NCBI GenBank assembly: GCA_022749815.1
Contig: JAKIWV010000002.1
Coordinates: forward strand, 1 to 64,000
Length of the DNA stretch: 64,000 bases
Source of the DNA: Thermoplasmata archaeon
GTDB taxonomy: Archaea; Thermoplasmatota; Thermoplasmata; Lutacidiplasmatales; UBA184
Reading direction: 5' to 3'
Positions 8,788-16,557 of the stretch are shown piece after piece. Below the pieces are notes generated by a model, which saw nothing but the letters and a program-made list of their open reading frames with translations, did not search any database and was not told the DNA's origin. The first letter of the stretch is position 1, and the number at the start of each line of letters is the position of its first letter. The translations under genes and the position numbers were made by a program.

Positions 8788-8860
8788 CAGGAATCTGAGA
8801 CCCGCTGACCGACCGGAACCCACCGGAAATCAGACAGCGCCCCGAAAGCGGACCCGCCCT

Positions 8861-8875
8861 TTAACGGTTCGTTAA
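8861..8875. promoter_or_regulatory. 15-bp palindrome upstream of the M20 peptidase gene
   Basis: TTAACG-GTT-CGTTAA is a perfect inverted repeat with a 3-nt centre, 74-88 nt upstream of the M20 ATG and 64 nt past the sulfotransferase stop. It is AT-rich in a G+C-rich background, so it may be an operator. It is too short and lacks a T-run to be a convincing terminator. Confidence 0.3.
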
Positions 8876-8938
8876 GTGTTCCGCGAGAGAGCAGGGGCTT
8901 CCGGTTCAAGCTCGCGAAGGGGAGGCCGACGCGGCCGA

Positions 8939-9751
8939 TCAGATGACGGTCCGGAAGGCGCCGATCAGCTCCTGCGAGGCGTTCCGCCACAGGGCCGGGA
9001 CACTGTGCCGACCGAGTCGCAGGTCTCGGGCGAGGAGCCAAGCGAGCCACTTCGGGTAGGTCGCGAGCCCCCACCATGCCATGTGTCGGGCGAGGAGACG
9101 GAGGCTCGCCTCGTCGACGATGAGCGCCTCCGCCGCACGGCGTTCCTCCGGCGATGGATGGAGACCCGCGAATTCGGCGAGGCGGGCGACGGTCTCCGAG
9201 GGGTGGTGCGTGATCTCCTCGAACTGCAACTCGAGCCGAGGGATCTCGGGGTGCCGCGCCGAGATCTTGGCGAGCTGGGTGGCGAAGCGAGCGGCGATGC
9301 GCTGACTTTCTTCCGGGCCGGTTCCATCCCGGCGGAACAGTGATTGGGCCACCTGGAGAGGGTCGCGGAATACGAAGATGAACCGGGGGTCGCGGACCTG
9401 GGGTAGGAATTCCTCGATCGTCAAGACGCTCCATGGGTCCTTCCAGCCCCACACCCCGCCCTCGGTGGCTCGGAGGATACGGTCAATTTCCGGCGCCCAC
9501 CTCCGGGCCCGCTCGGGGATCTCGTCCCACCGAGGGCTCTCGTGGACCCCGGTGCCATCGTAGCCGAGGATCCGCCCGTTGAGCCACACCACGTCCGGGT
9601 TCTCGAAGTGACCCATCGGGTTCGACCAGTGGCGGCCGACCCAATCGGGTCGGGCCTTCTTGGGGCCCATCCGGACTCCGAGACGGTCGAGCATCCCGGC
9701 CACGGCCGACGTGCCGGAACGGTGCATCCCGAGGACGATGTACGTCGGCAT
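8939..9751 (-). CDS. PAPS-dependent sulfotransferase family protein
   Basis: Predicted to move a sulfuryl group from PAPS to a carbohydrate or lipid acceptor; 270 residues, typical for the compact prokaryotic members. The N-terminus IVLGMHRSGTSAVAGML (5-21) is the 5'-phosphosulfate loop (RSGTS). FIFVFRDPLQVAQSL (about 128-142) is the 3'-phosphate motif with Arg and Ser. WGWKDPWS nearby holds a conserved Lys-Asp-Pro. It begins directly at the stop of the GT2 gene, so the two are coupled. With four other glycan-related genes in the same orientation, sulfation of a surface glycan is the natural reading, but the acceptor is not shown by sequence. Confidence 0.88.
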   Translation of the reverse strand: MPTYIVLGMHRSGTSAVAGMLDRLGVRMGPKKARPDWVGRHWSNPMGHFENPDVVWLNGRILGYDGTGVHESPRWDEIPERARRWAPEIDRILRATEGGVWGWKDPWSVLTIEEFLPQVRDPRFIFVFRDPLQVAQSLFRRDGTGPEESQRIAARFATQLAKISARHPEIPRLELQFEEITHHPSETVARLAEFAGLHPSPEERRAAEALIVDEASLRLLARHMAWWGLATYPKWLAWLLARDLRLGRHSVPALWRNASQELIGAFRTVI

Positions 9752-10720
9752 TCACCATCGGGCCATCGCGTTGAGGAAGTTGGCGGTCAGGGACAGGGTC
9801 GGCGAGAGGACATAGAGTGCCCGCGAGAGTCGCACGGAGGTGGGGACGTCGTTCGTCGCCCGAAGTTCGGCCCACATCTGCCGCCGGGACACGTGGCCTT
9901 CCGCCACCTCCAGGAAGTGCTCAATCTCGCACGTACGCTGTCGAATGATCGTCTCCGCCCAAGGGACGCCCGCCGCCATCTCGAGAACCACGCGGTGGCT
10001 CTGCAGGTGATCGGCCTCCATCTTCCGATACTGGTTCACGTAGCCACGAAAGGACGCGCGCGACGCCCGCGAGAAGTTCTCGCTATGCACGCGGAGTCGC
10101 GTGAGCGGGGCGCGGGAGAACCGGACCCCGCCCGTTGAGAGCAGGCCGGTCCACAGAAGGAACGTGTCGATCGAGGCCCGGATACGGCGGAGGAACGTCT
10201 CCCGCCCGAGGAGGACTTCCCTGCGCAGCGTGATCGAGCTGTCGTTCCCGGGGTCGGCCCAAAGTACCCCTGCCACCGATTCCGATATCGGAGGCGAGAG
10301 CTCGATATCGTCCCGAAGCCGCTTCTGCCGCCGCCACATCGCCCCCCCCAGGGGCGCCGGCCGCCCCGCATCATCGATGACCGATTGCCCGTGGCCGTAG
10401 TACCCCAGCCTCGGGTGCGACGCGAAGATGGATACCACCCGCGCCACCTTCTCCGGCTCCCATACGTCGTCGTCGTCGAGGAAGGCGAGGAGGTCGCCGT
10501 GCGCTGCGTTGGCCGCGTCGGCGATCATCTCCCCGGCCCCCAGGCCGGTCGAGTCGAGGACGCGCACGCCCGGCAGCTGGTCCACATAAGGGTCCGGGAA
10601 ATCCTTGGTCACGATCACTTCGTACGAGGCGGGGGCCCCGACCTGACTCCGCGCCGAATCGACGGCCGCGCGAAGGAACTCGCGACGGGTATGAGCCATG
10701 ACGATCGCGCTGATGTGCAT
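9752..10720 (-). CDS. Family 2 glycosyltransferase
   Basis: GT-A inverting glycosyltransferase, 322 residues. It starts MHISAIVMAHTRREFLRAAV, the usual GT2 first strand, and has LLAFLDDDDVWEPEKV (about 84-99) with the metal-binding Asp cluster. SITLRREVL further on fits the acceptor side. The C-terminal third is helical, with a hydrophobic stretch near the end (YVLSPTLSLTANFLNAM) that could touch the membrane. It is followed without a gap by the sulfotransferase. A TATA-like AT-rich run lies about 46-57 nt upstream of the ATG, near 10766-10777, so a short leader is likely. Confidence 0.88.
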   Translation of the reverse strand: MHISAIVMAHTRREFLRAAVDSARSQVGAPASYEVIVTKDFPDPYVDQLPGVRVLDSTGLGAGEMIADAANAAHGDLLAFLDDDDVWEPEKVARVVSIFASHPRLGYYGHGQSVIDDAGRPAPLGGAMWRRQKRLRDDIELSPPISESVAGVLWADPGNDSSITLRREVLLGRETFLRRIRASIDTFLLWTGLLSTGGVRFSRAPLTRLRVHSENFSRASRASFRGYVNQYRKMEADHLQSHRVVLEMAAGVPWAETIIRQRTCEIEHFLEVAEGHVSRRQMWAELRATNDVPTSVRLSRALYVLSPTLSLTANFLNAMARW

Positions 10721-10887
10721 GACTCGGTGCGTTCCGCCCCAGAGGCGGTATTCGGACGTGTCGCTATTTTATGCTGCGCCTCAGAGCGTGCAGTTCCTTT
10801 CCGCCGACCGCACCAGAGGGGGATCCGGTCCTCGCGGCCAGACAATCGTTTATGTCGGGGCCGGATTCGCGCCGCGAGGCGACGGGC

Positions 10888-11661
10888 GTGACGGAAGAGA
10901 TCCGGGTCGTGGACATCCGGGACGAATCGCTCACCGGCTCGATGATGGTGGTCGGGTTTCCCACCCACGGACTCGTCGGCTCGGTCGCCGCGTCCTACCT
11001 GGTCCACGCGCTCGACATGACGCCCGTGGCCTACGTCGCGAGCGAAGGGTTTCCTCCCACGGTGATCATGGAAGGCGGCGCCGTCAACTCCCCGGTACGG
11101 ATGTACGCGAGCAAGCTGGTCTGCGGGGTGGACCGGAAGTGCGATCAGCTCGTCGTAGCGATCTCGGACATCCAGCCCCCCGTCGAGATGCTCAACGGTC
11201 TGGGCCGCTCGCTCCTCGACTGGGCGGAGCGCAAGGGGATCCAGATGGTCGTTGCGGTGGAGGGCCAGCCCGTCGACGAGGGGGTGCGGGGGGATGCCCG
11301 CGTCGTGGCGATGGCGAACCGGCCCGCGGTCCCCATCATCGAGAAACTGGGGTTCGAACCGGCGAACGGGGTCATCACCGGATTCGCGGGCGGGATGTTG
11401 CTGTCCGCCCTCGGTCGTCACATTCCGGTGCTGTGCCTCGTCGCACAGGCCCACAAGGACTTCCCCGACGCGCGCGCGGCGGCGAAGGTGATCGAGTCGA
11501 TCAATCCACTCGTCCCGATGCTCGCGCTCGACACGAAACCGCTCCGGGAAAAGGCTCGCCTCCTCGAAGCGCAGATGCGCAAGTCGCTCGACGAACAGAA
11601 GAAGTCGATGTCCAGCATGCGCCAGATCGAGACCGAAGGGCCGGGTGAGATGTATCGCTGA
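10888..11661 (+). CDS. PAC2-family protein (proteasome assembly chaperone-like)
   Basis: Member of the PAC2 / DUF75 family, which in archaea includes PbaA/PbaB-type chaperones that handle proteasome-related complexes; about 257 residues from GTG 10888. Family features: VVGFPTHGLVGSVAASYLV near the N-terminus (the GFPxxGLVG core), FPPTVIMEGG, and GVITGFAGGMLLSAL in the C-terminal half. The end is a charged helix. A TATA-like TTTATG at 10849-10854 lies 34-39 nt upstream of the GTG; an ATG inside that box (10852) would add 12 residues. Its 3' end overlaps the GNAT gene by 17 nt. Confidence 0.82.
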   Translation: MTEEIRVVDIRDESLTGSMMVVGFPTHGLVGSVAASYLVHALDMTPVAYVASEGFPPTVIMEGGAVNSPVRMYASKLVCGVDRKCDQLVVAISDIQPPVEMLNGLGRSLLDWAERKGIQMVVAVEGQPVDEGVRGDARVVAMANRPAVPIIEKLGFEPANGVITGFAGGMLLSALGRHIPVLCLVAQAHKDFPDARAAAKVIESINPLVPMLALDTKPLREKARLLEAQMRKSLDEQKKSMSSMRQIETEGPGEMYR

Positions 11662-12151
11662 CACGGCCCCGCGTCCGACCAGCTCCTCGGTGCCAGCCGG
11701 CCCCGCCGCCTCCCAGCTCCGCCGCTTCCACCCGCACGACATCCCGGTGATCGCCGACATCGTCCGGGAGTCGCTGCACGAGAACTACGACAACTCGCTC
11801 TACATCTCCCTCGGCCAGCAGTGGCCCGACGGGTTCCTGGTCGCGACCGACGCGCTCGGACGTCCCGTGGCGTTCATGCTCGGGGTGATGCAGGTGGACG
11901 GGGAAGGGCGTATCCTGATGTTCGCCGTCGACCGGGAACACCGGGGGCGCGGCATCGGGACGCAGCTGATGCAGGCTTTCCTGGAACGGTGCCGGGCCCG
12001 GAGTCTCCGTCGCGTGACCCTGGAAGTGCGCGTGAGCAACGCGACGGCGATCCGGTTCTACACCGACTTTCGATTCTCCGTCATCGACCTGCTGCGGACG
12101 TACTATTCCGACGGCGAGGACGGGTACCAGATGGCGCGCGACGTCGCGTGA
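11645..12151 (+). CDS. GNAT-family N-acetyltransferase (RimI-like)
   Basis: Acetyl-CoA-dependent N-acetyltransferase, 168 residues from GTG 11645; a second GTG 14 codons in is also plausible. The GNAT core is clear: LMFAVDREHRGRGIGTQLM holds the R/Q-x-x-G-x-G/A acetyl-CoA loop (RGRGIG), and VTLEVRVSNATAIRFYTDF holds the LEVRxxNxxAxxFY motif that is characteristic of RimI/Ard1 protein N-terminal acetyltransferases. Overlap with the PAC2 gene suggests co-expression. Protein N-terminal acetylation is the likely role but is inferred from the motif. Confidence 0.85.
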   Translation: MRCIADTAPRPTSSSVPAGPAASQLRRFHPHDIPVIADIVRESLHENYDNSLYISLGQQWPDGFLVATDALGRPVAFMLGVMQVDGEGRILMFAVDREHRGRGIGTQLMQAFLERCRARSLRRVTLEVRVSNATAIRFYTDFRFSVIDLLRTYYSDGEDGYQMARDVA

Positions 12152-12168
12152 CGGACCCGCGGCGAAAT

Positions 12169-12175
12169 CATATAC
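12169..12175 (+). promoter_or_regulatory. TATA-like box of the CBS/HPF-like gene
   Basis: CATATAC within an AT-rich run (AAATCATATAC) lies 33-39 nt upstream of the ATG at 12208, suggesting a very short leader. It supports 12208 as the start, although the frame is open for about 390 nt further upstream. Confidence 0.45.
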
Positions 12176-12207
12176 GCCGTACCGGCTCCGTGGGTCCGGG
12201 ACGCTCC

Positions 12208-13461
12208 ATGGCTACGCAATGGCCCACCGCCGGCGATATGATGACGGCTCGGCCGATCACGCTGACAGCGGAAGCCCCGCTCTCGCAGGCACTGGGGATC
12301 ATGCGGGCGCGCCACATCCACGAGATCCCGGTCGTGCACCACCGGCGGGTCGTCGGCATGGTAACCTTCGACGCGATCGCGCGGCGCACGAATCTCCCCC
12401 TGGCGACAAAGGTCGAACACCTGATGCTCCTCCCCCCGATCGTCGGCACGGGGACCCCGTATCCCGAGCTCGCCGAGCAGTTGCTCGCGACGGGGATGAG
12501 GGCCGCTCCCGTGACGAGCCCCAAGAACGAGCTCCTGGGCGTCGTGTCCCGGACCGACCTGGTCCGCGCCCTCCCCAACATCCCGGTGCTCGCCGAGCGC
12601 CATGTCGACGAGGTGATGGCGCCGCTCAACCTGATTCTCCACGAGCGGGACCCGTGCCGCGTTCTCCTTGGCCAGGAGGCGCTCCGGCACCTCGAAACGC
12701 ATCCCCTGCCCGTCGTCGACCGCCAGAATCGACTCTCCGGGGCCGTCGGCATCGCGGACCTCGGCGAGATCCTCTGGCGCCCGACCGCCCAGGGACACCG
12801 GGACGTCTCGAATCGCGGCAACGTCTACGACGTGGAGGTCCGGGCCATCATGCATAGCCCCGCCGTCACCGTCCCCCACGGCACGACCACCGGAGCCGCG
12901 GCGGCCCTCATGAGCCGCGAACGCGTTTCGAGCGTGTTCATCGTCGACGAGGGCAAGCCGGCCGGCATCGTGTCCCAGGCCGACTTGATCAGCCTGGCGG
13001 TGGGGGGAGGCACGCCGAGCCGAAGCGCGCTCGGGGATGTCTTCGTGCAGATCCAGGGTCTCCGCGCCTCGGGGGATCCCGCCATCCTGGCCGACATCGA
13101 CCGGGTGGTGGCTCGCGGCCTCCACCGGATCGCTCGCTACGTTCGGCCCGTGATGTTGAACCTGCATTTCTCGCCCCACGCCTCGCACCGGTCCGGCGAG
13201 GCCACGGTCGAAGGCCGGCTCAACACCGCGCACGAGATCTACTACGCTTCGCGGACCGGTTGGAACCTCTACGGGGCGCTCAACGACCTGCTCGACGAGA
13301 TCGAGACGCAGGCCCGGCGCAAGAAGGAAGAACGGGGTCATGGGGCGCATCAGCTCTCGACGCGCCGCCTGACCGATAGCCTCGAGGAGGAATCCAGCGA
13401 CGGGGAGCTGGAAGCACGAATCCGTTCCGCCACGCGCGGAGGCCGACAGCGACGACGGTAG
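12208..13461 (+). CDS. Four-CBS-domain protein with C-terminal HPF/RaiA-like ribosome-binding domain
   Basis: 417-residue protein with two CBS pairs (roughly residues 8-58, 68-123, 132-190 and 210-264), each with the typical D/E-V/I-M start and GxVxxxDL-like ending, for example GMVTFDAIAR, GVVSRTDLV, GAVGIADLG and GIVSQADLI. CBS pairs usually bind adenine nucleotides. Residues about 275-375 look like the hibernation-promoting factor (S30AE) fold: VFVQIQGLRASGDPAI opening, a VNLHF-like strand (VMLNLHFSPH), and ASRTGWNLYGALNDLLDEIE, matching the family's DLYxAID...LExQ helix. The tail after that is Arg/Glu-rich and probably disordered. I infer a ribosome-hibernation or dimerisation role gated by nucleotide. 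Alternative: an uncharacterised CBS regulator. Confidence 0.75.
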   Translation: MATQWPTAGDMMTARPITLTAEAPLSQALGIMRARHIHEIPVVHHRRVVGMVTFDAIARRTNLPLATKVEHLMLLPPIVGTGTPYPELAEQLLATGMRAAPVTSPKNELLGVVSRTDLVRALPNIPVLAERHVDEVMAPLNLILHERDPCRVLLGQEALRHLETHPLPVVDRQNRLSGAVGIADLGEILWRPTAQGHRDVSNRGNVYDVEVRAIMHSPAVTVPHGTTTGAAAALMSRERVSSVFIVDEGKPAGIVSQADLISLAVGGGTPSRSALGDVFVQIQGLRASGDPAILADIDRVVARGLHRIARYVRPVMLNLHFSPHASHRSGEATVEGRLNTAHEIYYASRTGWNLYGALNDLLDEIETQARRKKEERGHGAHQLSTRRLTDSLEEESSDGELEARIRSATRGGRQRRR

Positions 13462-13485
13462 CGAGCATCGGAGGAGGATCAGACC

Positions 13486-13899
13486 ATGATGCCGGGGGGT
13501 CGCGTGAACGAGCGCCAGATGAAGCTGATGATGAAGCGGCTCGGGATGACGACCGCGCCGATCGAGAACGTCGAGGAAGTGATCATCCGGACCCGGGACC
13601 AGGAACACGTGCTCAAGGCACCCGAGGTCACGGTCCTCACCGTCCAGGGGGTCCGGACCTACCAGGTCGTCGGTGAACCCACCATCCGTCCGAGGACCGC
13701 CTCGTCGCCCTCGTCGGGCCCGGAATCCCCGTCGGTGGCGGCCGCCCCGGCGGGTCCACCGGCCGAGGACATTCAGCTGGTCGTGGAACAGACCGGGGTT
13801 TCCCGCGCCGAGGCCATCGAAGCGCTCGACGCCGCGGGCGGCGCGCCCGCTGAGGCGATCCTCTCGTTGCTTTCCCGCCGGGGCGGCGGTGACCGGTAA
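13486..13899 (+). CDS. nac: Nascent polypeptide-associated complex protein (archaeal NAC)
   Basis: Ribosome-associated chaperone that contacts emerging chains, 137 residues. Archaeal features are all present: an N-terminal Met/Arg-rich ribosome-binding helix (NERQMKLMMKRLGM, 7-20), the NAC beta-barrel strands (VEEVIIRTRDQEHVL, PEVTVLTVQGVRTYQVVG) and a C-terminal UBA domain (DIQLVVEQTGVSRAEAIEAL). A Ser/Pro/Ala linker of about 35 residues between barrel and UBA is longer than in most archaeal NACs. It overlaps the start of the Nudix gene, so the two are coupled. An alternative ATG is three bases downstream. Confidence 0.93.
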   Translation: MMPGGRVNERQMKLMMKRLGMTTAPIENVEEVIIRTRDQEHVLKAPEVTVLTVQGVRTYQVVGEPTIRPRTASSPSSGPESPSVAAAPAGPPAEDIQLVVEQTGVSRAEAIEALDAAGGAPAEAILSLLSRRGGGDR

Positions 13900-14410
13900 G
13901 CGCCGGCGCTTCGACCAAGAATGCGTCGAAGGCTACCTCTTCGTCCGCCGCCCGCTCCGCGTCCTCCTGTTCCGGCGTCCTCCCGCTCGGGGCCGGATTT
14001 GGGTCCCCATCAGCGGGAAGGTCGACCGCGGGGACCGGAGCTTCTCGCTCGCCATTCGTCGCGAGGTGGCGGAAGAGACCGGGTTCCGCCGGTTCCGGCG
14101 CGTGTCTGCCCTTCGGTGGGTCTTCCCCTTCCGAGGTCCGGAGGGGGGACGGTGGCGGCTCCACGCCTTCGCCGTGGAGTTGAACTCCCTCTCCACCCCG
14201 CGGCTGAGCGACGAGCACGACGCGTTCGAGTGGCTAGAGCCGTCGACCGCCGTCTCGCGTCTCCATTACCGGGACAATCGGACCGCCTTGCGGAGACTTC
14301 TACGAAGTGCCAGGGTCGACCGCCGCCGGAGAGTCCACCGGGCGACGCCCAATTTGAAGCGCTCGCGTCGGGGACCGCGGGCAAGAGGTCGTCGGACCAG
14401 AAACCTTTAG
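13889..14410 (+). CDS. Nudix hydrolase with modified Nudix box
   Basis: Nudix-fold protein of about 173 residues from the GTG at 13889, which overlaps the nac stop by 11 nt. The Nudix box reads GKVDRGDRSFSLAI then RREVAEETGF: the REVAEETG half is perfect, but there is one extra residue between the G-x5 part and the RE, and the first Glu is Asp. This could alter metal binding. WVPISGK before the box is normal. The last 30 residues are Arg-rich and may be disordered. Substrate (nucleoside diphosphate derivative) cannot be assigned. Confidence 0.75.
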   Translation: MTGKRRRFDQECVEGYLFVRRPLRVLLFRRPPARGRIWVPISGKVDRGDRSFSLAIRREVAEETGFRRFRRVSALRWVFPFRGPEGGRWRLHAFAVELNSLSTPRLSDEHDAFEWLEPSTAVSRLHYRDNRTALRRLLRSARVDRRRRVHRATPNLKRSRRGPRARGRRTRNL

Positions 14411-14437
14411 CGCCGTTCGCGGCCATCGTTCCTCGTA

Positions 14438-15520
14438 GTGACGGCTGACGAAGTGACCTCGGGTGTTCCGGTCGATCTGGCACCGCTCATCGAACGGGCG
14501 GAAGAGCGAAGCCCGGGCGCCGTTCGTCGAGTGTTCGCGACCGTGGGTCCGGACCTGTTCGCCGCGCTGCGCAGCTCTGGCTTTCGACGGGTGGCGCTCC
14601 AGGTGCCGGCGGGGCTGACCCGAGGCGCGCGGGAGTTGGCCGACCGGGTCCGCACCGAGGGGCGGGTCGATGTGGTGCTCGTGACACGCGCCTGCTTCGG
14701 TGCCTGTGACTTTCCGTCTCCGGACGAAGTTCCGGGCATGGACGCGGCGATCGTCCTCGGGCACTCCCCGATCCCGAACGTTCGTCTGACCCTCCCGACC
14801 TTCTTCGTCGAGATGCGGCACCTGGGGGGAGATCCCGTCGTCCTCGCGGAGATGCTGGCCGCCGCGCAGCTTCCTTCCCCGTTGGGTCTGGTCGCTTCGG
14901 TCCAGCATATGGACCTGGTCGCTCCCCTCGAGGCGGCGGCTCGCGCGCGGGGGATCGAACTGACCACCGGCGAGGGGGACCGTCGACTGGCCTATCCCGT
15001 CCAGGCGCTCGGCTGCAACTACACGTCCGCCGAGCAGATCGCCCATCGGGTCCGGGGATTCCTGTTCCTCGGCACCGGAGAGTTCCATCCCCGCGGCCTG
15101 GCGCTCGCGGTGGACCGCCCGGTGTGGAGTCTCGACCCACTGACCCAACAGCTCGCTCCACCGATCGATCGCGCGAGACTTCTTCGGGATCGGTTGCTCC
15201 TCATCGCGCAGTGCCGTGACGCGCGGAAATGGGGGGTCCTGGTCTCGACCTTCGCGGGCCAGAACCGGAGCCCCACCGCCTTGGCGCTGATCCGAAAGGC
15301 ACGGGCCCGGGGCCTGGATGCCGAGGCGCTGGTCTTCGGACGGCTGGACCCGGCCGACCTCCTGGGAAGGGATTTCGACGCCTACGTCAACACGGCGTGC
15401 CCGCGCATCGCTCTCGACGACGCGTCGCTCTATCCGCGTCCCGTCCTCACCCCACCGGAGTTTCTGCAGGCGATCGGCGAGCGGCCCCTGACGGAGTACC
15501 GGTTCGACACCTACCACTGA
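14438..15520 (+). CDS. dph2: 2-(3-amino-3-carboxypropyl)histidine synthase (diphthamide synthesis)
   Basis: Archaeal Dph2 is a homodimeric radical-SAM-like enzyme that transfers the 3-amino-3-carboxypropyl group of SAM to a histidine of elongation factor 2. The three cluster-binding cysteines expected from the family are visible: RACFGACDF (about residues 86-94), QALGCNYTSA (about 189-198) and NTACPRIALDD (about 323-333). VALQVPAGL near the N-terminus and STFAGQN in the third domain are also typical. The length (360 with GTG start at 14438) fits. It is 27 nt downstream of the Nudix gene and probably in the same transcript. Confidence 0.92.
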   Translation: MTADEVTSGVPVDLAPLIERAEERSPGAVRRVFATVGPDLFAALRSSGFRRVALQVPAGLTRGARELADRVRTEGRVDVVLVTRACFGACDFPSPDEVPGMDAAIVLGHSPIPNVRLTLPTFFVEMRHLGGDPVVLAEMLAAAQLPSPLGLVASVQHMDLVAPLEAAARARGIELTTGEGDRRLAYPVQALGCNYTSAEQIAHRVRGFLFLGTGEFHPRGLALAVDRPVWSLDPLTQQLAPPIDRARLLRDRLLLIAQCRDARKWGVLVSTFAGQNRSPTALALIRKARARGLDAEALVFGRLDPADLLGRDFDAYVNTACPRIALDDASLYPRPVLTPPEFLQAIGERPLTEYRFDTYH

Positions 15521-15550
15521 ACCGGCCGAGACAGATCCCCGGGGGCCCGA

Positions 15551-15970
15551 ATGCGAAGCGTCGTGCGCGCCATCGGTCCGGCCGCACTGATCTCCGGGGG
15601 GATTCTCGTCGGGGTCGCTCTCGCGACGGGCGCCGCCCGGTGGTCCTTGGTCCTGATCTTTCCGGTGATCACCGGGACGACGGCGCTCTTCGCCTCGGCC
15701 GTCGGGCTGCTCCTCGTCGGAATTTTCTTCCTGCCGCTGGCGTTCGCGGGGGACAACGGGCCGGAGAGCGAGCCTCCAACCCTTCTCGGGTCGAATCCCG
15801 CTCCCATCGAGGGGGGCACCGGCGGCGTGATCTTCGTCGGGCCGTTCCCGATCTTTTTCGGGAAGTGGCGGACGCGTCCGCCGATTCCCTACCGCTGGGC
15901 CCTCGCCCTGGGAGTGGCCTTCGTCGTCGGCACGGTGGTCTTGCTTCTCTGGGGTTTCGCGGGCTTCTGA
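15551..15970 (+). CDS. DUF131 family membrane protein
   Basis: Small archaeal membrane protein, 139 residues, matching the DUF131 (TIGR00304) pattern: three or four hydrophobic segments (about 9-27, 30-66 in two pieces, 118-137) and the signature GGVIFVGPFPIFFGKW (90-105) in the loop before the last helix. Function unknown for the family. It lies 30 nt downstream of dph2, an association I take as operonic. Its last 82 nt overlap the 3' end of pdxT on the other strand. Confidence 0.82.
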   Translation: MRSVVRAIGPAALISGGILVGVALATGAARWSLVLIFPVITGTTALFASAVGLLLVGIFFLPLAFAGDNGPESEPPTLLGSNPAPIEGGTGGVIFVGPFPIFFGKWRTRPPIPYRWALALGVAFVVGTVVLLLWGFAGF

Positions 15971-16557
15971 CCCCACACCGCCTCCAAGAAGGCGTGATGC
16001 AGACGCGGGTCTCCCGACAGTTCGGGGTGGAAGGTGAGTCCCCAGACCGGCCCGGCGCGCACGCCCACGATTTCGGTCCCTCGGAAAGCGAACGGCTCGG
16101 CCCCGGCGCCAACTTCGAGGATCCTGGGGGCCCGGATGAATACGCCGGGGTACTCTGCCCCGCGGAGGCCTTCGACGCGCACCGGCGCCTCGAACGACTC
16201 CCGCTGGCGCCCGTAGTCGTTCCGCCGGACCCGGACGTCGAGGACCCCTAGCGTCGGGGGGTCACGACCCGAAGGGCTCGGCTCGAGCGTCCGCGAAAGG
16301 AGGATCAATCCGGCACAGGTAGCGAGCACGGGGAATCCTTCGGCCAGCCGGTGCCGGAGGGCCCTCCAGATCCCGGTCGCTTCGAGCAGCCGGGCGATGG
16401 TCGTGCTCTCGCCACCGGGGAGGAACAGGGCATCGACGGCTCCGAGGTCGGCCTCAGAGCGGACGAACTTCACGTCGCGCGCCGGAACGACGCCCTCGAG
16501 CGCGCGACGATGCTCCGGGACGTCGCCCTGAAGGGCGAGGACTCCGACCCGTCTCAT
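15889..16557 (-). CDS. pdxT: Pyridoxal 5'-phosphate synthase glutaminase subunit
   Basis: Glutaminase that supplies ammonia to PdxS (not in this window) for PLP synthesis. 222 residues: MRRVGVLALQGDVPEH start, LFLPGGESTTI (oxyanion/GGES motif), VLATCAGLILL (nucleophile Cys) and WGLTFHPEL (catalytic His and Glu). After the normal end of the domain there is a basic 25-residue tail rich in Lys, Thr and Arg; this part runs into the convergent DUF131 gene. The start overlaps the HMG-CoA reductase stop (ATGA), so the two are coupled. Confidence 0.9.
   Translation of the reverse strand: MRRVGVLALQGDVPEHRRALEGVVPARDVKFVRSEADLGAVDALFLPGGESTTIARLLEATGIWRALRHRLAEGFPVLATCAGLILLSRTLEPSPSGRDPPTLGVLDVRVRRNDYGRQRESFEAPVRVEGLRGAEYPGVFIRAPRILEVGAGAEPFAFRGTEIVGVRAGPVWGLTFHPELSGDPRLHHAFLEAVWGQKPAKPQRSKTTVPTTKATPRARAQR

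Noticed and set aside
5390-8808. Long plus-strand open frames (396 and 607 codons) across the glycosyltransferase and peptidase genes
   Set aside because: They lie antisense to genes with clear glycosyltransferase and M20 motifs, are rich in Arg, Gly, Pro and His, and have no recognisable domain. Antisense open frames of this size are common in G+C-rich DNA.
10615-11760. Minus-strand 381-codon frame opposite the PAC2 gene
   Set aside because: Antisense to a gene with the GFPxxGLVG core. Composition (Arg, His, Asp) is that of a mirror frame.
12103-13608. Minus-strand 501-codon frame opposite the CBS/HPF-like and NAC genes
   Set aside because: The plus strand encodes recognisable CBS, HPF-like and NAC sequences; the minus frame has none.
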